A DNA stretch of 64,000 bases. It comes from Melieria omissa. Its lineage: Eukaryota > Arthropoda > Insecta > Diptera > Ulidiidae. Of the stretch, positions 22,686 through 33,523 are shown piece after piece. Every line of letters begins with the position of its first letter. Positions within the stretch are counted from its first letter, which is position 1. A program made the position numbers and the translations under genes. The stretch spans positions 88,835,648-88,899,647 of the forward strand of contig OZ020267.1 of NCBI GenBank assembly GCA_963971225.1, written 5' to 3'. The notes under the pieces are model-generated. The model was not told the DNA's origin and made no database searches. It was given only the letters and a program-made list of their open reading frames with translations.

Positions 22686-23064
22686 ATGGCATTCTGTGCT
22701 AATTGTTCGGCACCGCTCACTCCTGATTCCACACTATATCAAAAATTCAGGAGGCGTTGGCTGACTTAGATCGCATTAAAGTTATTTTTTCATCTTTAAC
22801 TAAATCGGCTAATATTAATAGCTCGCCGCCTGTTGTTGGTACCAATGGTAATTCCAATGCTGTCGTGTCTCGCTCTAAAGCCAAAGCGCTAGATGTTGTT
22901 GGTGCAACCGCTTCCAAGGCGCCAAGGGGCTCTCAATCGCGTGCTGATGCTGTTGTTGGAAACGTAGTTGGCCTCCCCTCTACCGTTATTCGTGATGATG
23001 GAAAGGCTGCCGCTGCCGTCAACTCTACCAGTGCTGCTCTCTCTTATTATGAGATAGCTACACC
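22686..23064 (+). pseudogene. LINE J2 ORF1 (N-terminal part)
   Basis: It starts MAFCANCSAPLTPDSTLYQK. The paired cysteines (CANC) suggest a zinc-binding N-terminus like the PHD/zinc modules of some LINE ORF1 proteins. A frameshift near 22755 leads to LADLDRIKVIFSSLTKSANI and then an alanine/valine-rich linker (SKAKALDVVGATASKAPRGS). It breaks at the P-like MITE at 23065 and continues at 23528-23650 and 25600-25790 in different frames. ORF1 proteins bind LINE RNA. Confidence 0.5.
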
Positions 23065-23519
23065 CATGGCACAATAAACAAGGTAGTGGCAGGAAGGAGC
23101 GAAAAAATTCACGTGTATTTTGTTAGTGCTTTTGTTCGGTTCATTGTCAAATCGGACGGACGGTTCTCTTCCCAACAGTATTGCCAGCATCGAATAGACC
23201 ACTCGGTCTATTCGAAAACGTAAAAATACACCAATTAATTAATTTAATCTGTTGTTTTACAATTAGGGGCAAAAGTGCTAAGTCCATAGTTCGCCGATTT
23301 TGCGTTAATTCAGAAAAGTTAACGAAAATTGGAAAAATAATATAAAGAATATTATTGTCATTGCAAAAATGCTTAAAATTTCACAGAAAAATAGTTGACT
23401 GGCAATGCTGTTCGCCGAATGTAAACAAAACAGACAAAAATTTCTGACAACCTACCGAACTCTGACGAGAAAAAATAAAATTCGCTCCTTCCTGCCACTA
23501 CCTTGTTTATTGTGCCATG
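23065..23519. mobile_element. P-like MITE, family CATGG, copy 1, TSD GCTACACC
   Basis: A 455-bp element with ends CATGGCACAATAAACAAGGT and its complement, followed inside by AGTGGCAGGAAGGAG. It is flanked by GCTACACC on both sides (23057-23064 and 23520-23527). It interrupts LINE J2 ORF1. The 8-bp TSD and the end pattern CATG...ATAA..AAGGTAGTG resemble the P-element terminal repeat. It has no transposase. A sister copy is at 53027-53487. Confidence 0.8.
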
Positions 23520-23997
23520 GCTACACCTGTTGTTGCTGTTTCTACTGCCACTCGTTCGTGAGCGGCTGTCGTTTCAAGTGCTGCTTGTTCACTGTCAGCT
23601 GTTGCTTGCTCGCCGTTAGTTGCAGTCGTTGCTGTTCAAACTGCCAGTCGCAGTGTTGCCAGATCAGGAGATTTCCTCCTAGTTCCTCCGGCCTTTTAGG
23701 AGAATTTTTAGGAGGAAGAATTGTTTAGGAGAAAGTTTGGGAGATTTATATATCAGGTTAGGGGATTTTTCGAATCCTTAGTGGATTTTTGGGAGATCTT
23801 TGGATAATGACATATGATGTATTGGGAACACTAGCAACAAAACATACTTTGGCAACTGTTTTAATAGTCAAAGCACCGTATTGTGTTAAAATTTTTTAAG
23901 ATTACAAAATATAAGCTCATTCTACCTCGTTCTCACTTATTGCTGTCACAACGAAGTCTCGTCAAAATTGGCATTTTTTGTTAAATTCATTTATTAT

Positions 23998-25411
23998 CAG
24001 GCATGTGCTGCAAATCGCACGATTTCAAATCGAAATCAGAATTTGAAATCGTACGAATTTTTGGGGGGTGTGCTACAAAACGGACGATTTGACTTCAATT
24101 CGAAATAAAACTCAAGCTGATTTTTTTGTTGACGTCTATACAATGTTTGTTGAAACGTTAACAGAAAATTGAATATCTTGCATGATGAGCATTTTCTTTG
24201 CGAGTTTGACGTATTTAGAAGAAAAAGAAGAAAGAAAAGTGGAAACAGTAAAACGCCGCATTCTGAGAGACCATTCCAACCCACTGGACATGTCGGAATC
24301 TCACTCTCTCTAATTTTCTCATTTTTGATAACAATGTAGATTGGAATTTTTGTGGCTGTCTTGGCATGGAACTTGCCGAAAGACACACTTAGGCCACGGA
24401 ATAGGCCCGTTGTGATACCACAAGTTTAGTCAAGAAGACTATTCAAGCCATTTTTTGTGGTGTTGAAATACGGGAGGGTGGTGCCACGTCTGGAAAGCTG
24501 ATAAGCGCAGCTACCACTGATGTCTTTGTGGCCCGGTACCCAGGTAAGGGTAATGTTGTACACATGCCCTAAGTCATTTAGTAGGATAGGATAGACAAAA
24601 CGCAACTACTTTCGATGTGGTTGAGACCGTCTGAATAGAAACCGTGTCTTGTTCCCACTCCGGTCTATGAGGTATGAGGGTTGAGAATTTAGAGTCGAAC
24701 AGATATGATGGTAGCGAGTAGTATATGTTATCAGGTAAGTCAGGTGAACAGCCTAGGATTCGGTAGTAACCGAAATCAGTACATGTCCATCTTTTGATGG
24801 TAGATAGTCTCACTGCAGAGAGGGTTGCAGCTTGTTTACCGAAGAGGTCAACAGGAAGAAAGTTGAGCAGGGCGTAGAGCCCTCTGGATGGTGTTGATCG
24901 AATGCTCAAGTTATTATGAACGCCGCCGATCTTTGGACTGAGTCCAGAAGTTTCTGGTTAACCATCTTATCCAGGGCAGTCCACCATACTACTGCTCCGT
25001 AGAAAAGAATTGGCATAATCACGGAGATGTAAATCCAGTACATGATACGTGGTTGGATACTCCATTTCTTACAGCTCCTCTTTTGCAAGAGTACAGTGCA
25101 ACAGTGATGGAGTTGTAACCCTATTGGTTAACAGGTTGTGAACTATGCCCACTATCGGCTTGCATAATTTCATGTTGGTCAGTGAGCCAGTACCCCCTCA
25201 ACTTTTTCACGTTCAAAACTTTATAAGTTGAAACGCAAATAGAATACCAGCCGTTTTCTAATCGCAACGAAAACGGAATTTCGGTTTTCTGGCACATATC
25301 ATTTCAAACGATTTCGTTTTCGAAAATTGACGAAATCAAAACGAAATTGAGCACACTCCATCACGTTTTCGCTCCGAATTTGAAACGAAAACGATTTGTA
25401 GCACATGCCTG
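23998..25411. mobile_element. Nested inverted-repeat element, ends CAGGCATGTGCT
   Basis: The left end CAGGCATGTGCTGCAAATCG and right end (complement) CAGGCATGTGCTACAAATCG match over about 20 bases. Inside each end are AT-rich CGATTTC/GAAATCG motifs. The flanks share only TAT, so no convincing duplication is seen and the superfamily stays open (CAGG starts occur in hAT). It carries a minus-strand LINE fragment. Confidence 0.6.
24345..25180 (-). pseudogene. LINE fragment (Loa/I-like), ORF2 end and 3' UTR
   Basis: Minus-strand frames read PILFYGAVVWWTALDKMVNQ, then SVQRSAAFIIT and, after a frameshift at about 24905, SIRSTPSRGLYALLNFLPVD then LFGKQAATLSAVRL. This is the same protein region as in the LINE at 61452-63188 (ILLYGAVVWWPA, ATLITGAIRSTPTKALFAIL). 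The 3' UTR at 24345-24440 has GTGGTATCACAACGGGCC, the same tail motif as that LINE and the SINE at 46 kb. It is truncated 5' at about 25180. Confidence 0.7.
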
Positions 25412-25599
25412 TATATGTTTCTTTTTGTTGTTAAACTGAAGATGAATAAAAAAGGCCTCATGAGACCTTTCATTCCTTTAAAATTCAGCAAATTAAAACA
25501 AAATTTAGGAGATTTTTTTAAACTTTGGGAAAAAATTTCAGTATTTTTTTAAGATTTAGGAGAAAGTCATTTCAGGTATCTGGCAACACTGGCCAGTCG

Positions 25600-26364
25600 T
25601 TCATCATCAGCTACGGCTGCTTCCACTGCTGCCGCTGCTCGCCCGCCGTCAGGTACGGCCGTCGTAGGTTCCATTGCCGACTGAATGTCACCGTGCGACC
25701 GTTTCGTTTTTTCCAAAAGGACGTGCTGCCGCGGCTAGCTGCTTAGCATCACCATCTCTGGCCGTGCCGCCAGCTTCTCGCCCCATCAACAAGAATATTA
25801 AATTATACTTCCAGAAAACTTCGGGCCACAGAACGAAGTCTGAAGATGTGCTATTGTTTAGTTCCCTTTGCGAGTTTGATTTTTTCATCATCATTGAAAC
25901 ATGGCTTAACAACAAATTCTTCGATGACGAGTTTTTTAATCCTAAATTCTTTGATGTTTTCCGGAAGGACCGTGACTGTATCAAAACAGGTTGCAATAGA
26001 GGAGGTGGAGTGCTTATCGCGTCTCGGACCAAGTTTCATGCGTCGTTAATCCCGTTGAATAATGTTGACACTCTCTTGGACCAACTTTGTGTGCGAGTCC
26101 AAGGGGCATGTGGTCCGCTCTACATTTTCGCGTCTTATATCCCACCTGCAAGTGACGAATCTATCTACAAGGCTCACGTGGATAATATTGTGGCACTCCG
26201 GAATCGCATTGGGTCGCATCATCTGTGTGTTTTTGGGGATTTCGACCTGAGTAATTTGATGTGGTCTTATTTGGACAAAGATACATTTCTTACTCCTTCA
26301 AATATAACTAGTTCTTCGGAGTCCTACCTGGTGGATAATTTTGTGGGCAGTGAGTTGGCGCAGA
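25600..26364 (+). pseudogene. LINE J2 ORF1 end and AP-endonuclease
   Basis: From about 25795 the frame reads LYFQKTSGHRTKSEDVLLFS, IIIETWLNNKFFDDEFFNPK, GGGVLIASRTKFHA, and CVRVQGACGPLYIFASYIPP then VFGDFDLSNLMWSY. These are the early endonuclease motifs of jockey/CR1-group LINEs (catalytic E in ETW, and the GDFN block here as GDFD). The reading ends at VDNFVGSELAQ where the solo-LTR-like insert begins. It continues at 28467. Confidence 0.75.
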
Positions 26365-28462
26365 TGTAATGTACAAATTTTTATTTGGTGGGAGTTGTCG
26401 AGTGCAACACACTGACAGATGGAATAAGTCTCGAAAGTAGGTCTGCCGGACCCTTATATGGCTAGCTAAAGAGTCGGTTGGGGGGGTTCGTGACCTTTTT
26501 CAAGAGCTCCCTACACTACAGTTGTTATATAGAGTCCCTTTTTATTTAGGTTCCGCACAAAAAGAAGCAAAACAAATTTATAAGTGGGGTGGCAAGGTGG
26601 AAGAAACCTTAAAAGGTGTCACCGGGCTGAAGTTGGCATTAGACACGGTCCAATAGTCACGGTTGCGTCCTGCTCCTGATGAGTACTGAGATCGTATTAG
26701 TAATCGCGCTTCTGTACCCTCCCTACCTTGGATCTGCTGCGCGCCATCAAACCAGATCCCCTAAAGCCAAGTATTTGGCCCTTCCTCTCCCTCCGAGAAA
26801 CAACACTTTTTATCTACTCATATTCATTTTAATTCTGTTTTCAATGATGGTTTCAATAAGTTCACTTCAATGCTTATTGGTACTAGCCTCTTCTTCCCCG
26901 GGTAATTATTCATTAACCTCTCCACCTCACTTTCCCTGTCAACCTCTGTTGCGCAACATTCTTTACAAAATGTGGTCACTTTTAGAACGGGCGCAACACT
27001 TAGGTACCCCTACGATTATTGCATGCATTCACTCGCACAAGTGCCTTTGCTTATTTAACCCTTCAAGTATACACTATTTCAAGTAAATAACAAGTATCAC
27101 TCACATGCATCAATGACTCCTGCGTAGAAGGCCTCCTCCGCGAATCGCCGTGCTGTGGAAAGATTACAACAAATAATGTTGACTATGAAGGGGGCAACTT
27201 AAAATGCTCAAATCGCAACATACTTTACCCCGGAAGTTACCTTAAGGAAATACCCTCTTCCCCTTAACTGTAAACTGAGCCAATGCTCTTTTCCCCCTTA
27301 AATGTAAACTGAGCCAATGCTCCTTTCCCCCTTAAATGTGAGTACGCCTAATCCGCTCTCCCTCCCTCGCTGCTGTCACACGAGCTGCACCGCTGGTAGT
27401 CTCGCCTCCTTGCGTCTCGTCGCTGGGTTCGTTGTTCGCTGTCTTCTTAATCCGTTATTCGGCCACGATGTTAATGGCGGCTGCCGCCATGATTGCCGGC
27501 ACGCGTCGCGCCACCGGGTCCCGTTAATCAGACTGCCGCGGTTTTCGCGGGAATTGCGCCGAGGTGGTGGCGTCAATTCTGGTGGGCAGCGACTTGCTGG
27601 TTGCCGATGCAGTTGTGGGTGCGTTGGCCTGTGAGACGCTCCCCCGAAATTGCCGTTGATGGGTTGCTTACGATGCTCCCACGGTGAACGATGGACTAGC
27701 GCGCAGGGCTGCAGTGGTGCGATGAGTGGCTTGGAATATCGCCGTGAAGCTACAGACGCCGGGATGGTGCGCACCAATAGCTTATCGCGCCTCTATTGCT
27801 GCCAAACTAAGAAACTCCAGCCGAACGCCGTCGTCGGGATGTTTTCCTGCAGCTGAATCACTGAGGACGCTGTTGCTGCCAGCAAATGTGCGCCAGCAAA
27901 TGTGCAGCAGTCCCAGTTATGCGTGGTTGAGTTTGTGCCGGAACTTGGGTTGTGGGCGGCGTCGTTGATACGTGCGCCGGGTTGGTGCCAGCAACTGCGC
28001 AGTCGTCGAACTTCCCGTGGTTTAGATGGGCAAGTAGCTGGTGTGCGCCGCCGTTGCTTTTGCGCCGTGATGCTGATATGTGCCGGTCTGAGTATTTAGC
28101 CACCAGGCGTGCGCAGTGCCTGCATCGTGTAGTCGCTGTTCCAGTCACGCTTTCGTGCTTCAACTCCACTGCACTTGTTGGAGCATATGTACTCCGACGC
28201 CACGCGGCTGCCCGTCTGCTGCACTGCCTGCAACCACTCCGTTTTCTTTTCTGCGACCGTCCTCCTTCACTGCTCATGCGATACTCCTCGATCTTCGGCT
28301 TTTCGTTTGCCTTTTTTCGTTTTCCTATCTTTCGTTCAATTGTACTAGATCAGCCTAGCGTTGCCATTTCGCGATGTTGTTACAGGGTTGCATTCCCTAA
28401 GATAAGCTATTCTGTTTTCTGTTATACTTGTAATTCCCAAATCCCGTGATTTGTTCATTACA
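26365..28462. mobile_element. 2.1-kb solo-LTR-like insert in LINE J2, TSD CAGA
   Basis: The insert begins TGTAATGTAC and ends GTTCATTACA, so it has TG...CA with 7-bp inverted ends. It is flanked by CAGA (26361-26364 and 28463-28466). Removal restores the LINE reading from SELAQ to INGFKNSRNRILDLIF. A short TG...CA unit with a 4-bp duplication and no coding is what a solo LTR looks like, though 2.1 kb is long. Inside are a doubled CCCTTAAATGTAAACTGAGC motif (27263-27330) and a GC-rich part (27400-28300) whose ORFs on both strands are unrecognised. Confidence 0.6.
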
Positions 28463-28466
28463 CAGA

Positions 28467-28950
28467 TTAATGGATTTAAGAATAGTCGAAATCGTATTCT
28501 AGATCTTATCTTTGTAAGTTATAATATCAATTTCAAATTGTATAATCCCTCCTCTTCAATTTCCCCGTCTAACTCACATCATTCCGCTTTATTGTTGGAT
28601 ATAGATTTCATTGAATTTCTTCCTGTGCCTAAGTTGAACTATAAAATATCGTTTGATTCCAATTCTTGTGATTTTGGAGTTCTGAACTCAGTCTAATATA
28701 AATTGGGATGATTTACTTGTTTCCGATGATGCTGCTGTAAGCTTTGATATATTTAAAGATACTGTTTATAACGAATGTTCAAAGTTTGTTCCTATTTTTG
28801 GTAACCTATATTATAGGCTCCCCTGGTATTCGAGAAATCTAAAAGAAGAATTTAAGGAATAAGTACTTTAAAAAGTTCAAATCAACTAATGATCAAAAGT
28901 ATTACGACTTATATTTAACTCACAAAATTGAATTCAATAAGTTAAACAAG
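28467..28950 (+). pseudogene. LINE J2 endonuclease end and linker to RT
   Basis: It reads NSRNRILDLIFVSYNINFKL and SSSISPSNSHHSALLLDIDF, the endonuclease end (the SDHHP-type block here is SNSHHSA), then KLNYKISFDSNSCDFGVL. Frameshifts follow; the linker text is spread over frames until the RT ORF at 28951. Confidence 0.65.
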
Positions 28951-30142
28951 TTGTGCTACAATAATTATGTAGATGTTACGGCGGATAGCCCCTTTGAGGC
29001 AGTTAACCTTTTTGCGGATTTTTTCCGTTCAAATTTTGTACGTGATACCGGAGCCCCCGCAAATTTTGAGACGAACATTAACTCTCACATAAACTTTGGT
29101 TCATTGTGCTTATCTCAGGAGGACGTAATTGAAGGCATTGGTTGTCTTAAATCCTCTACGCAAACTGATGTAGACGGGCTTTCGGCGTGCCTATTTAAGA
29201 ATTGTGATTCATTTGTCTCTCCGCTCTTAAATATCTTTAATCGTTCACTGGAATCGGGCGATTTTATTGATGCGTGGAAAGCTACTTCCATCACACCCAT
29301 TTTTAAAAGTGGCAACAAGAATAACATTGCTAACTATAGGCCGATTTCCAAATTATCGACTGTTTCTAAATTGTTTGAATCCCTGATTAAGAAAAAGCTT
29401 TACTTTGCAGTCAAAAGTTTAATCTCTCCTTACCAGCATGGCTTTGTCTCCGGCAGGTCAACAGTTTCTAACCTTGCCGTTTTCTCTGACTATTGCTTAG
29501 CAGCATTTAGTGAAGGTCTCCAAGTTGACACTATTTTCACGGACTTTTCTAAAGCTGTTGACACTGTAAGTCATTCAATCCTGGTCTCAAAAATGGCTGC
29601 ACTAGGTTTTCACTCTATTTTTCTTCAATGGATCTACTCGTATCTCTCTAATCGTAAATGTCTTGTAGTGGTTGACAATGTTTCTTCTTTACCTTTTATT
29701 GCTTCCTCTGGTGTTCCCCAGGGTAGTATTTTAGGTCCTCTTTTCTTTGTTACTTTTATTAATGATATTTCAAGTTGCTTCACTAATCCTAACTTTCTAC
29801 TATATGCTGATGACTTAAAGATCTACACTTCCATTAGGAATGCCTCAGATGCGGCTTTTCTCCAATCAGATTTACACAAGGTTACCGATTGGTGTCGTGT
29901 CAACCGTTTATCCGTAAACATCAATAAGTGTTTTCATATGTCATTTTCTAAGTCTCGTGCTCCTATTCCTACTTGTTATTCTATCTGTAATACTCGTCTT
30001 AAAGCCATTACCGAGGTTTCGGATTTAGGTGTCTTCTTTGACTCAAAATTTTTGTTTCACAAGCACCTAAGCTACACAATTGCTAAATCTTATGCTATGC
30101 TTCGCTTCATCCGCCGTTTCAGTTCGGACTTTACTGATCCAT
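28951..30142 (+). pseudogene. LINE J2 reverse transcriptase
   Basis: The ORF covers the fingers and palm: [72 protein letters not shown] and LLYADDLKIYTS, with YADD at about residues 285-288. DFSKAVD replaces the family's DFSKAFD. These motifs belong to the jockey/CR1 group, and the enzyme copies LINE RNA at the nicked target. The homology stops at FSSDFTDPY; the remaining codons up to 30231 belong to the insert. Confidence 0.8.
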
Positions 30143-32240
30143 ATGGGCATCTCCCAGTGGCACGGACGCGACATTCGCACGCTTTCAATTACACCAAAAA
30201 CAAGAAAGAAACAGTCGATATGTTTTTTTAGTGTTCTTTGAAGCTCTTATAGAAATATACAAAATTTAGCGATTTTTGGGAACTTTTTTTTTATATATAT
30301 ACATGCAAATGAAGGTCAAAGGATAACTGTTCTTCGTAGACTTATGAAATATGAGAATTTTGTCTTACCTTTTTTTAATTAGGTAACATATATCATGAAT
30401 ACGGACGCGACATCACGGACGCGACAAATTTTTCCAAGGGTATTCCCCTTATTAAATACAGTAATCGTTTTCATTAAAACACTTCAACTTTAAATAAAAA
30501 TAACACATAACAAGTTAAATTCAAATTACAGCAATCAAAATAAGGAAAAATTAAAGTTAAAAGTTCTTAGTGTGGCTTATTTAATTTTCCTGAGGAACTC
30601 TATTGGAATTAGATCTTGTTTAATATCGCGCACACAGCTCTTACAATCATTAGCAATGCACCTTTCATTCATCACATCGCAGCAAACTGGTTTTAGAAAT
30701 AACTTAATAAATTAATTAAATTAAATTAATTAACTAGCTTAACATATTTGTACAGTATTTTTCATTAACCCTTTCCGGAAATTTGTATGATATATCGTAC
30801 AATTTTTTTTTAAGATTTTTTTTTGACAGCGAACGTTTTTTTTTATGAAACGGCTTTTAAATTCTTACTAAGTAGGTTATGTTTTACCATTCTGTTTGAA
30901 AATATAAATCACAATAGCCGTGGCTATACAGTGTGAGTGCGATTTGTAAGCAGCTCTTTGCAAGAATTTGGCGATGCGATGCTTCTGCGGAGGAATTTTT
31001 AAATATGTAATACTTTTTAGTAGCAAAAAGACAAACAATTTCAAAGTTTGAATCTCAGTTGAGTTATAAAACTTATTAAATTTAACAATTTTTGCTTCTA
31101 AATATTTTTCCCGAGCCTTTAAAAAATTGTACGATATATCGTACAAATCACACAAGGGTTGCAAAGCGTTGTACGATTTATCGTACAAATGGCGGGCAAA
31201 GGTTGCAAGTGATGTTAGCATTTTTTTTTAAGTTATGGATTTGGTAACAGAATTTTTCTGTTTGCTTGAATACCACGCCCATCACTAAATCGTATGACTA
31301 ATTAAATTCGACTAATCGACTATTTCTATTCAGAAATAACAATTAACGATTTTGTGTTTCACTGGGCAGACACAGATTATGTAAGGTTAGACATGAGTAC
31401 TTGCCACTCCCACTACGATAATAAGAATCGGCTATATTCGGTATCTTTCTACAAAGCTATATGGTGTTTAGTTGATTCTGTGTTTTATTGAGGGGAAAAG
31501 GGCTTTGCAACAGCAATAACGGTTTTATAAGGTCTGATAGATGTTACTCAATTGTTTAAATATAAAATGTATATAGTTTTCGATCAAAATGAAATTACGT
31601 TTTGATTTTTGTTGTTAAATTTATATTTTCTTATCAAATAAACCAATGAATTGTTCATAAAATTAAAAAAAAACGAAAAAAAAAGCTTCATGCATTTTTA
31701 CTCCTTTGCGGACCATTGTACGATATATCGTACAAAATTGATGAAGCTGTTATTCTCAACAAAAATTATTTTTTTGATATTTTCTTGTATTTTATTGCTA
31801 AAATGTTCAATGAGAGTCAATATTCTGAAAAAAAAATTTTATCTCAAGAAATGCGGAAATTTACCGGAAATCGAATAACAATCGAATCGATTCAGAACTT
31901 CCGGTTACGGACGCGACAAATTTTAAACACCCATAAAATTTGTTTCCGATTTTGCCGGGAACCAATTATTATATTTTCCTAACGGGAACAATGCACCTAT
32001 TTAAAAACTGACAGCTACTTGCATTTGAAAAGTTTGTCCACTAATGACAACAACAAATAAGGTTTTTTGGGCACGGACGCGACAATAGGATACAGGAAGA
32101 ATCAAACTAAAAAAACTTCCGTTCTTCGAACTCCACTTTCTCTCGCTTTCTCTAATACATAAGATTGTTGTTAGTAGAAAACTTTTGCATTACAAGAAAA
32201 ATATAATATTACTTGAATAAGATAAAAACGCAAAGACAAA
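30143..32240. mobile_element. Unclassified 2.1-kb insert in LINE J2 with repeated CGGACGCGACA
   Basis: LINE J2 breaks off at 30142 and resumes at 32241 lacking about 17 codons, so the foreign DNA came with a small deletion. The motif CGGACGCGACA occurs five times in the same orientation (near 30172, 30404, 30418, 31907 and 32065), two sites being adjacent. It contains a piggyBac-like MITE (30779-31202) and another copy of the palindrome TTGTACGATATATCGTACAA at about 31717. No ORF is recognised and no terminal repeat was found. Confidence 0.45.
30779..31202. mobile_element. piggyBac-like MITE with palindromic TIR motif
   Basis: The left end, after TTAA (30775-30778), is CCCTTTCCGGAAATTTGTAT; the right end (complement) is CCTTTGCCCGCCATTTGTAC. 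Both are followed by GATAWATCGTACAA. The base after the right end is TTGC rather than TTAA, so the duplication is imperfect. A TTAA site and CCY ends suit piggyBac. A third copy of the palindrome lies at about 31130-31149, inside the right end. There is no transposase. Confidence 0.5.
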
Positions 32241-32754
32241 ATGTTTATTTGGAGGCCCTTCTATGAATGCCACATAAAACGTTTAGAACGCATTCAAAAG
32301 GCTTTCCTTCGGTTTGCTCTTCGTTCCCTATATTTTGAAAATCCCACTCCCTCTTATAGCTCACGATGCATGCTCATTGATTTGCGCTCTTTAAATAGCA
32401 GAAGGTCTTTCCTCTGTATAATGTTTATTTTTTATCTAATTCGTGGCGCTATTGACGCATCGTGCCTACTGCAACGTATAAACTTCCTTGCTCCGATTAG
32501 AACTCTACGAAGTCAAGATCTGTTTCTAATTCCACGTTGCAAAACAAATTACTCTTTTAATGCCCCAATTGTGCGAGCTTTGTCCGAGGCTAACTTATTC
32601 TCAAATTCTTTAGATTTTTCAGTTCCTAAAAATGTATTCAAGAATTTGTTAGAAAGACTTATAGTATAAGTAGTATAAGTATAGTATAAGTGTCAGTTAG
32701 TCTGTATGAATTGTTAATTAATTCTAGGCTATTTTTAAATAAAGAATAAAGAAT
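32241..32754 (+). pseudogene. LINE J2 ORF2 C-terminal region and 3' tail
   Basis: It reads FIWRPFYECHIKRLERIQKA then FLRFALRSLYFENPTPSYSS, LIDLRSLNSRRSFLCIMFIF and NSLDFSVPKNVFKNLLERL, ending at 32669. It is collinear with 36302-36737 of copy J3. The 3' UTR is short and ends in an A-rich tail (TAAATAAAGAATAAAGAAT) immediately before J3. Confidence 0.75.
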
Positions 32755-32756
32755 AA

Positions 32757-33322
32757 TTACATTCGTAATTTTGAAACTAACATCAATCATAATCCAAAAA
32801 ATTTTTGGCGCTACATAATGTCTAAGAAAAGTGTCTCCAATATTCCAACTTCGGTCTTTTATAAGGACGTACCCGCTAAATAAATTTTGGATGCTGCAAA
32901 CCTCTTTGCCGATTTCTTCTCTTCGTATTTTGTTTCTGATGATGTCAATGTACCTAATCGGTTTCGGTGTTGAGTGTTCGACATTTGAATTTGGTTCGCT
33001 GGTTCTCTCAGACGATGATGTCCTTGAAGGAGTTAGAAACCTCAAACCGTCCTCACAGACTGACGTTGGTGGGCTCTCTGTGGTGTTGCTAAAAATTGTC
33101 CATCCTTAGTGGGTCCACTACGTGCTATTTTCAATACGTCACTTGCCTCTGGTACTTTCATCGACGCATGGAAGTTAACTTCAATTACCCCGATTTTTAA
33201 AAGTGGTAATAAAAGTGATGTATGTAACTATAGACCTATTTCCAAGCTCTCCTCGGTTTATAAATTATTTGAATGTATCATTAAATCTAAAGCGAGCATC
33301 AGCACGGTTTTGTGTCAGGTAG
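32757..33322 (+). pseudogene. LINE J3 reverse transcriptase, N-terminal part
   Basis: Frames read AANLFADFFSSYFVSDDVNV, LVLSDDDVLEGVRNLKPSSQ then [13 protein letters not shown], and after a frameshift at about 33100 [20 protein letters not shown] then [20 protein letters not shown]. The text matches J2's RT start. A further small deletion near 33290 shifts the frame before the [10 protein letters not shown] block. It is inactive. Confidence 0.7.
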
Positions 33323-33523
33323 ATCTACAGTAGGCTGGAGTGAAAATGGCCAAAAAAAATTTTTTTTGGAATATCAATTAGCTAGATATCTCAAAATGTG
33401 CCAATACATCAATATAAAGCTGTGTAAAAATTAAAAAGAAATTAAACAATTTTTTGATCTCCCATCGCAACTTTTAATTTCACAGTATTACGCGACATTA
33501 AAGATAGTCATCTTAAAATTCAA

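Larger units (their letters stand above)
23651..25591. mobile_element. hAT-type element, ends CAGTGTTGCCAGAT, TSD GCCAGTCG
   Basis: Terminal repeats CAGTGTTGCCAGAT at both ends and a perfect 8-bp duplication GCCAGTCG (23643-23650 and 25592-25599) mark it as hAT-type. It sits in LINE J2 ORF1. Only about 530 bases belong to it, rich in TTAGGAGA motifs. The rest is a nested element (23998-25411), which itself holds a LINE fragment. No transposase is visible. Confidence 0.8.
22663..32754 (+). mobile_element. LINE J2 (jockey/CR1-like), full-length order but repeatedly interrupted
   Basis: The order is ORF1 (from 22686), endonuclease (25795-26364, resuming 28467), RT (28951-30142), RT C-terminal region (32241-32669), and a tail ending TAAATAAAGAATAAAGAAT at about 32754. 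Four inserts break it: 23065-23519, 23651-25591, 26365-28462 and roughly 30143-32240. At the first three the flanks rejoin at a target duplication. It is the best template for reading J1 and J3. It has frameshifts in ORF1 and the linker. Confidence 0.8.

Noticed and set aside
27316..28449. Protein genes in the GC-rich part of the 2.1-kb insert
   Set aside because: Long frames overlap on both strands, as expected from GC-rich DNA with few stops. None shows a recognisable domain.
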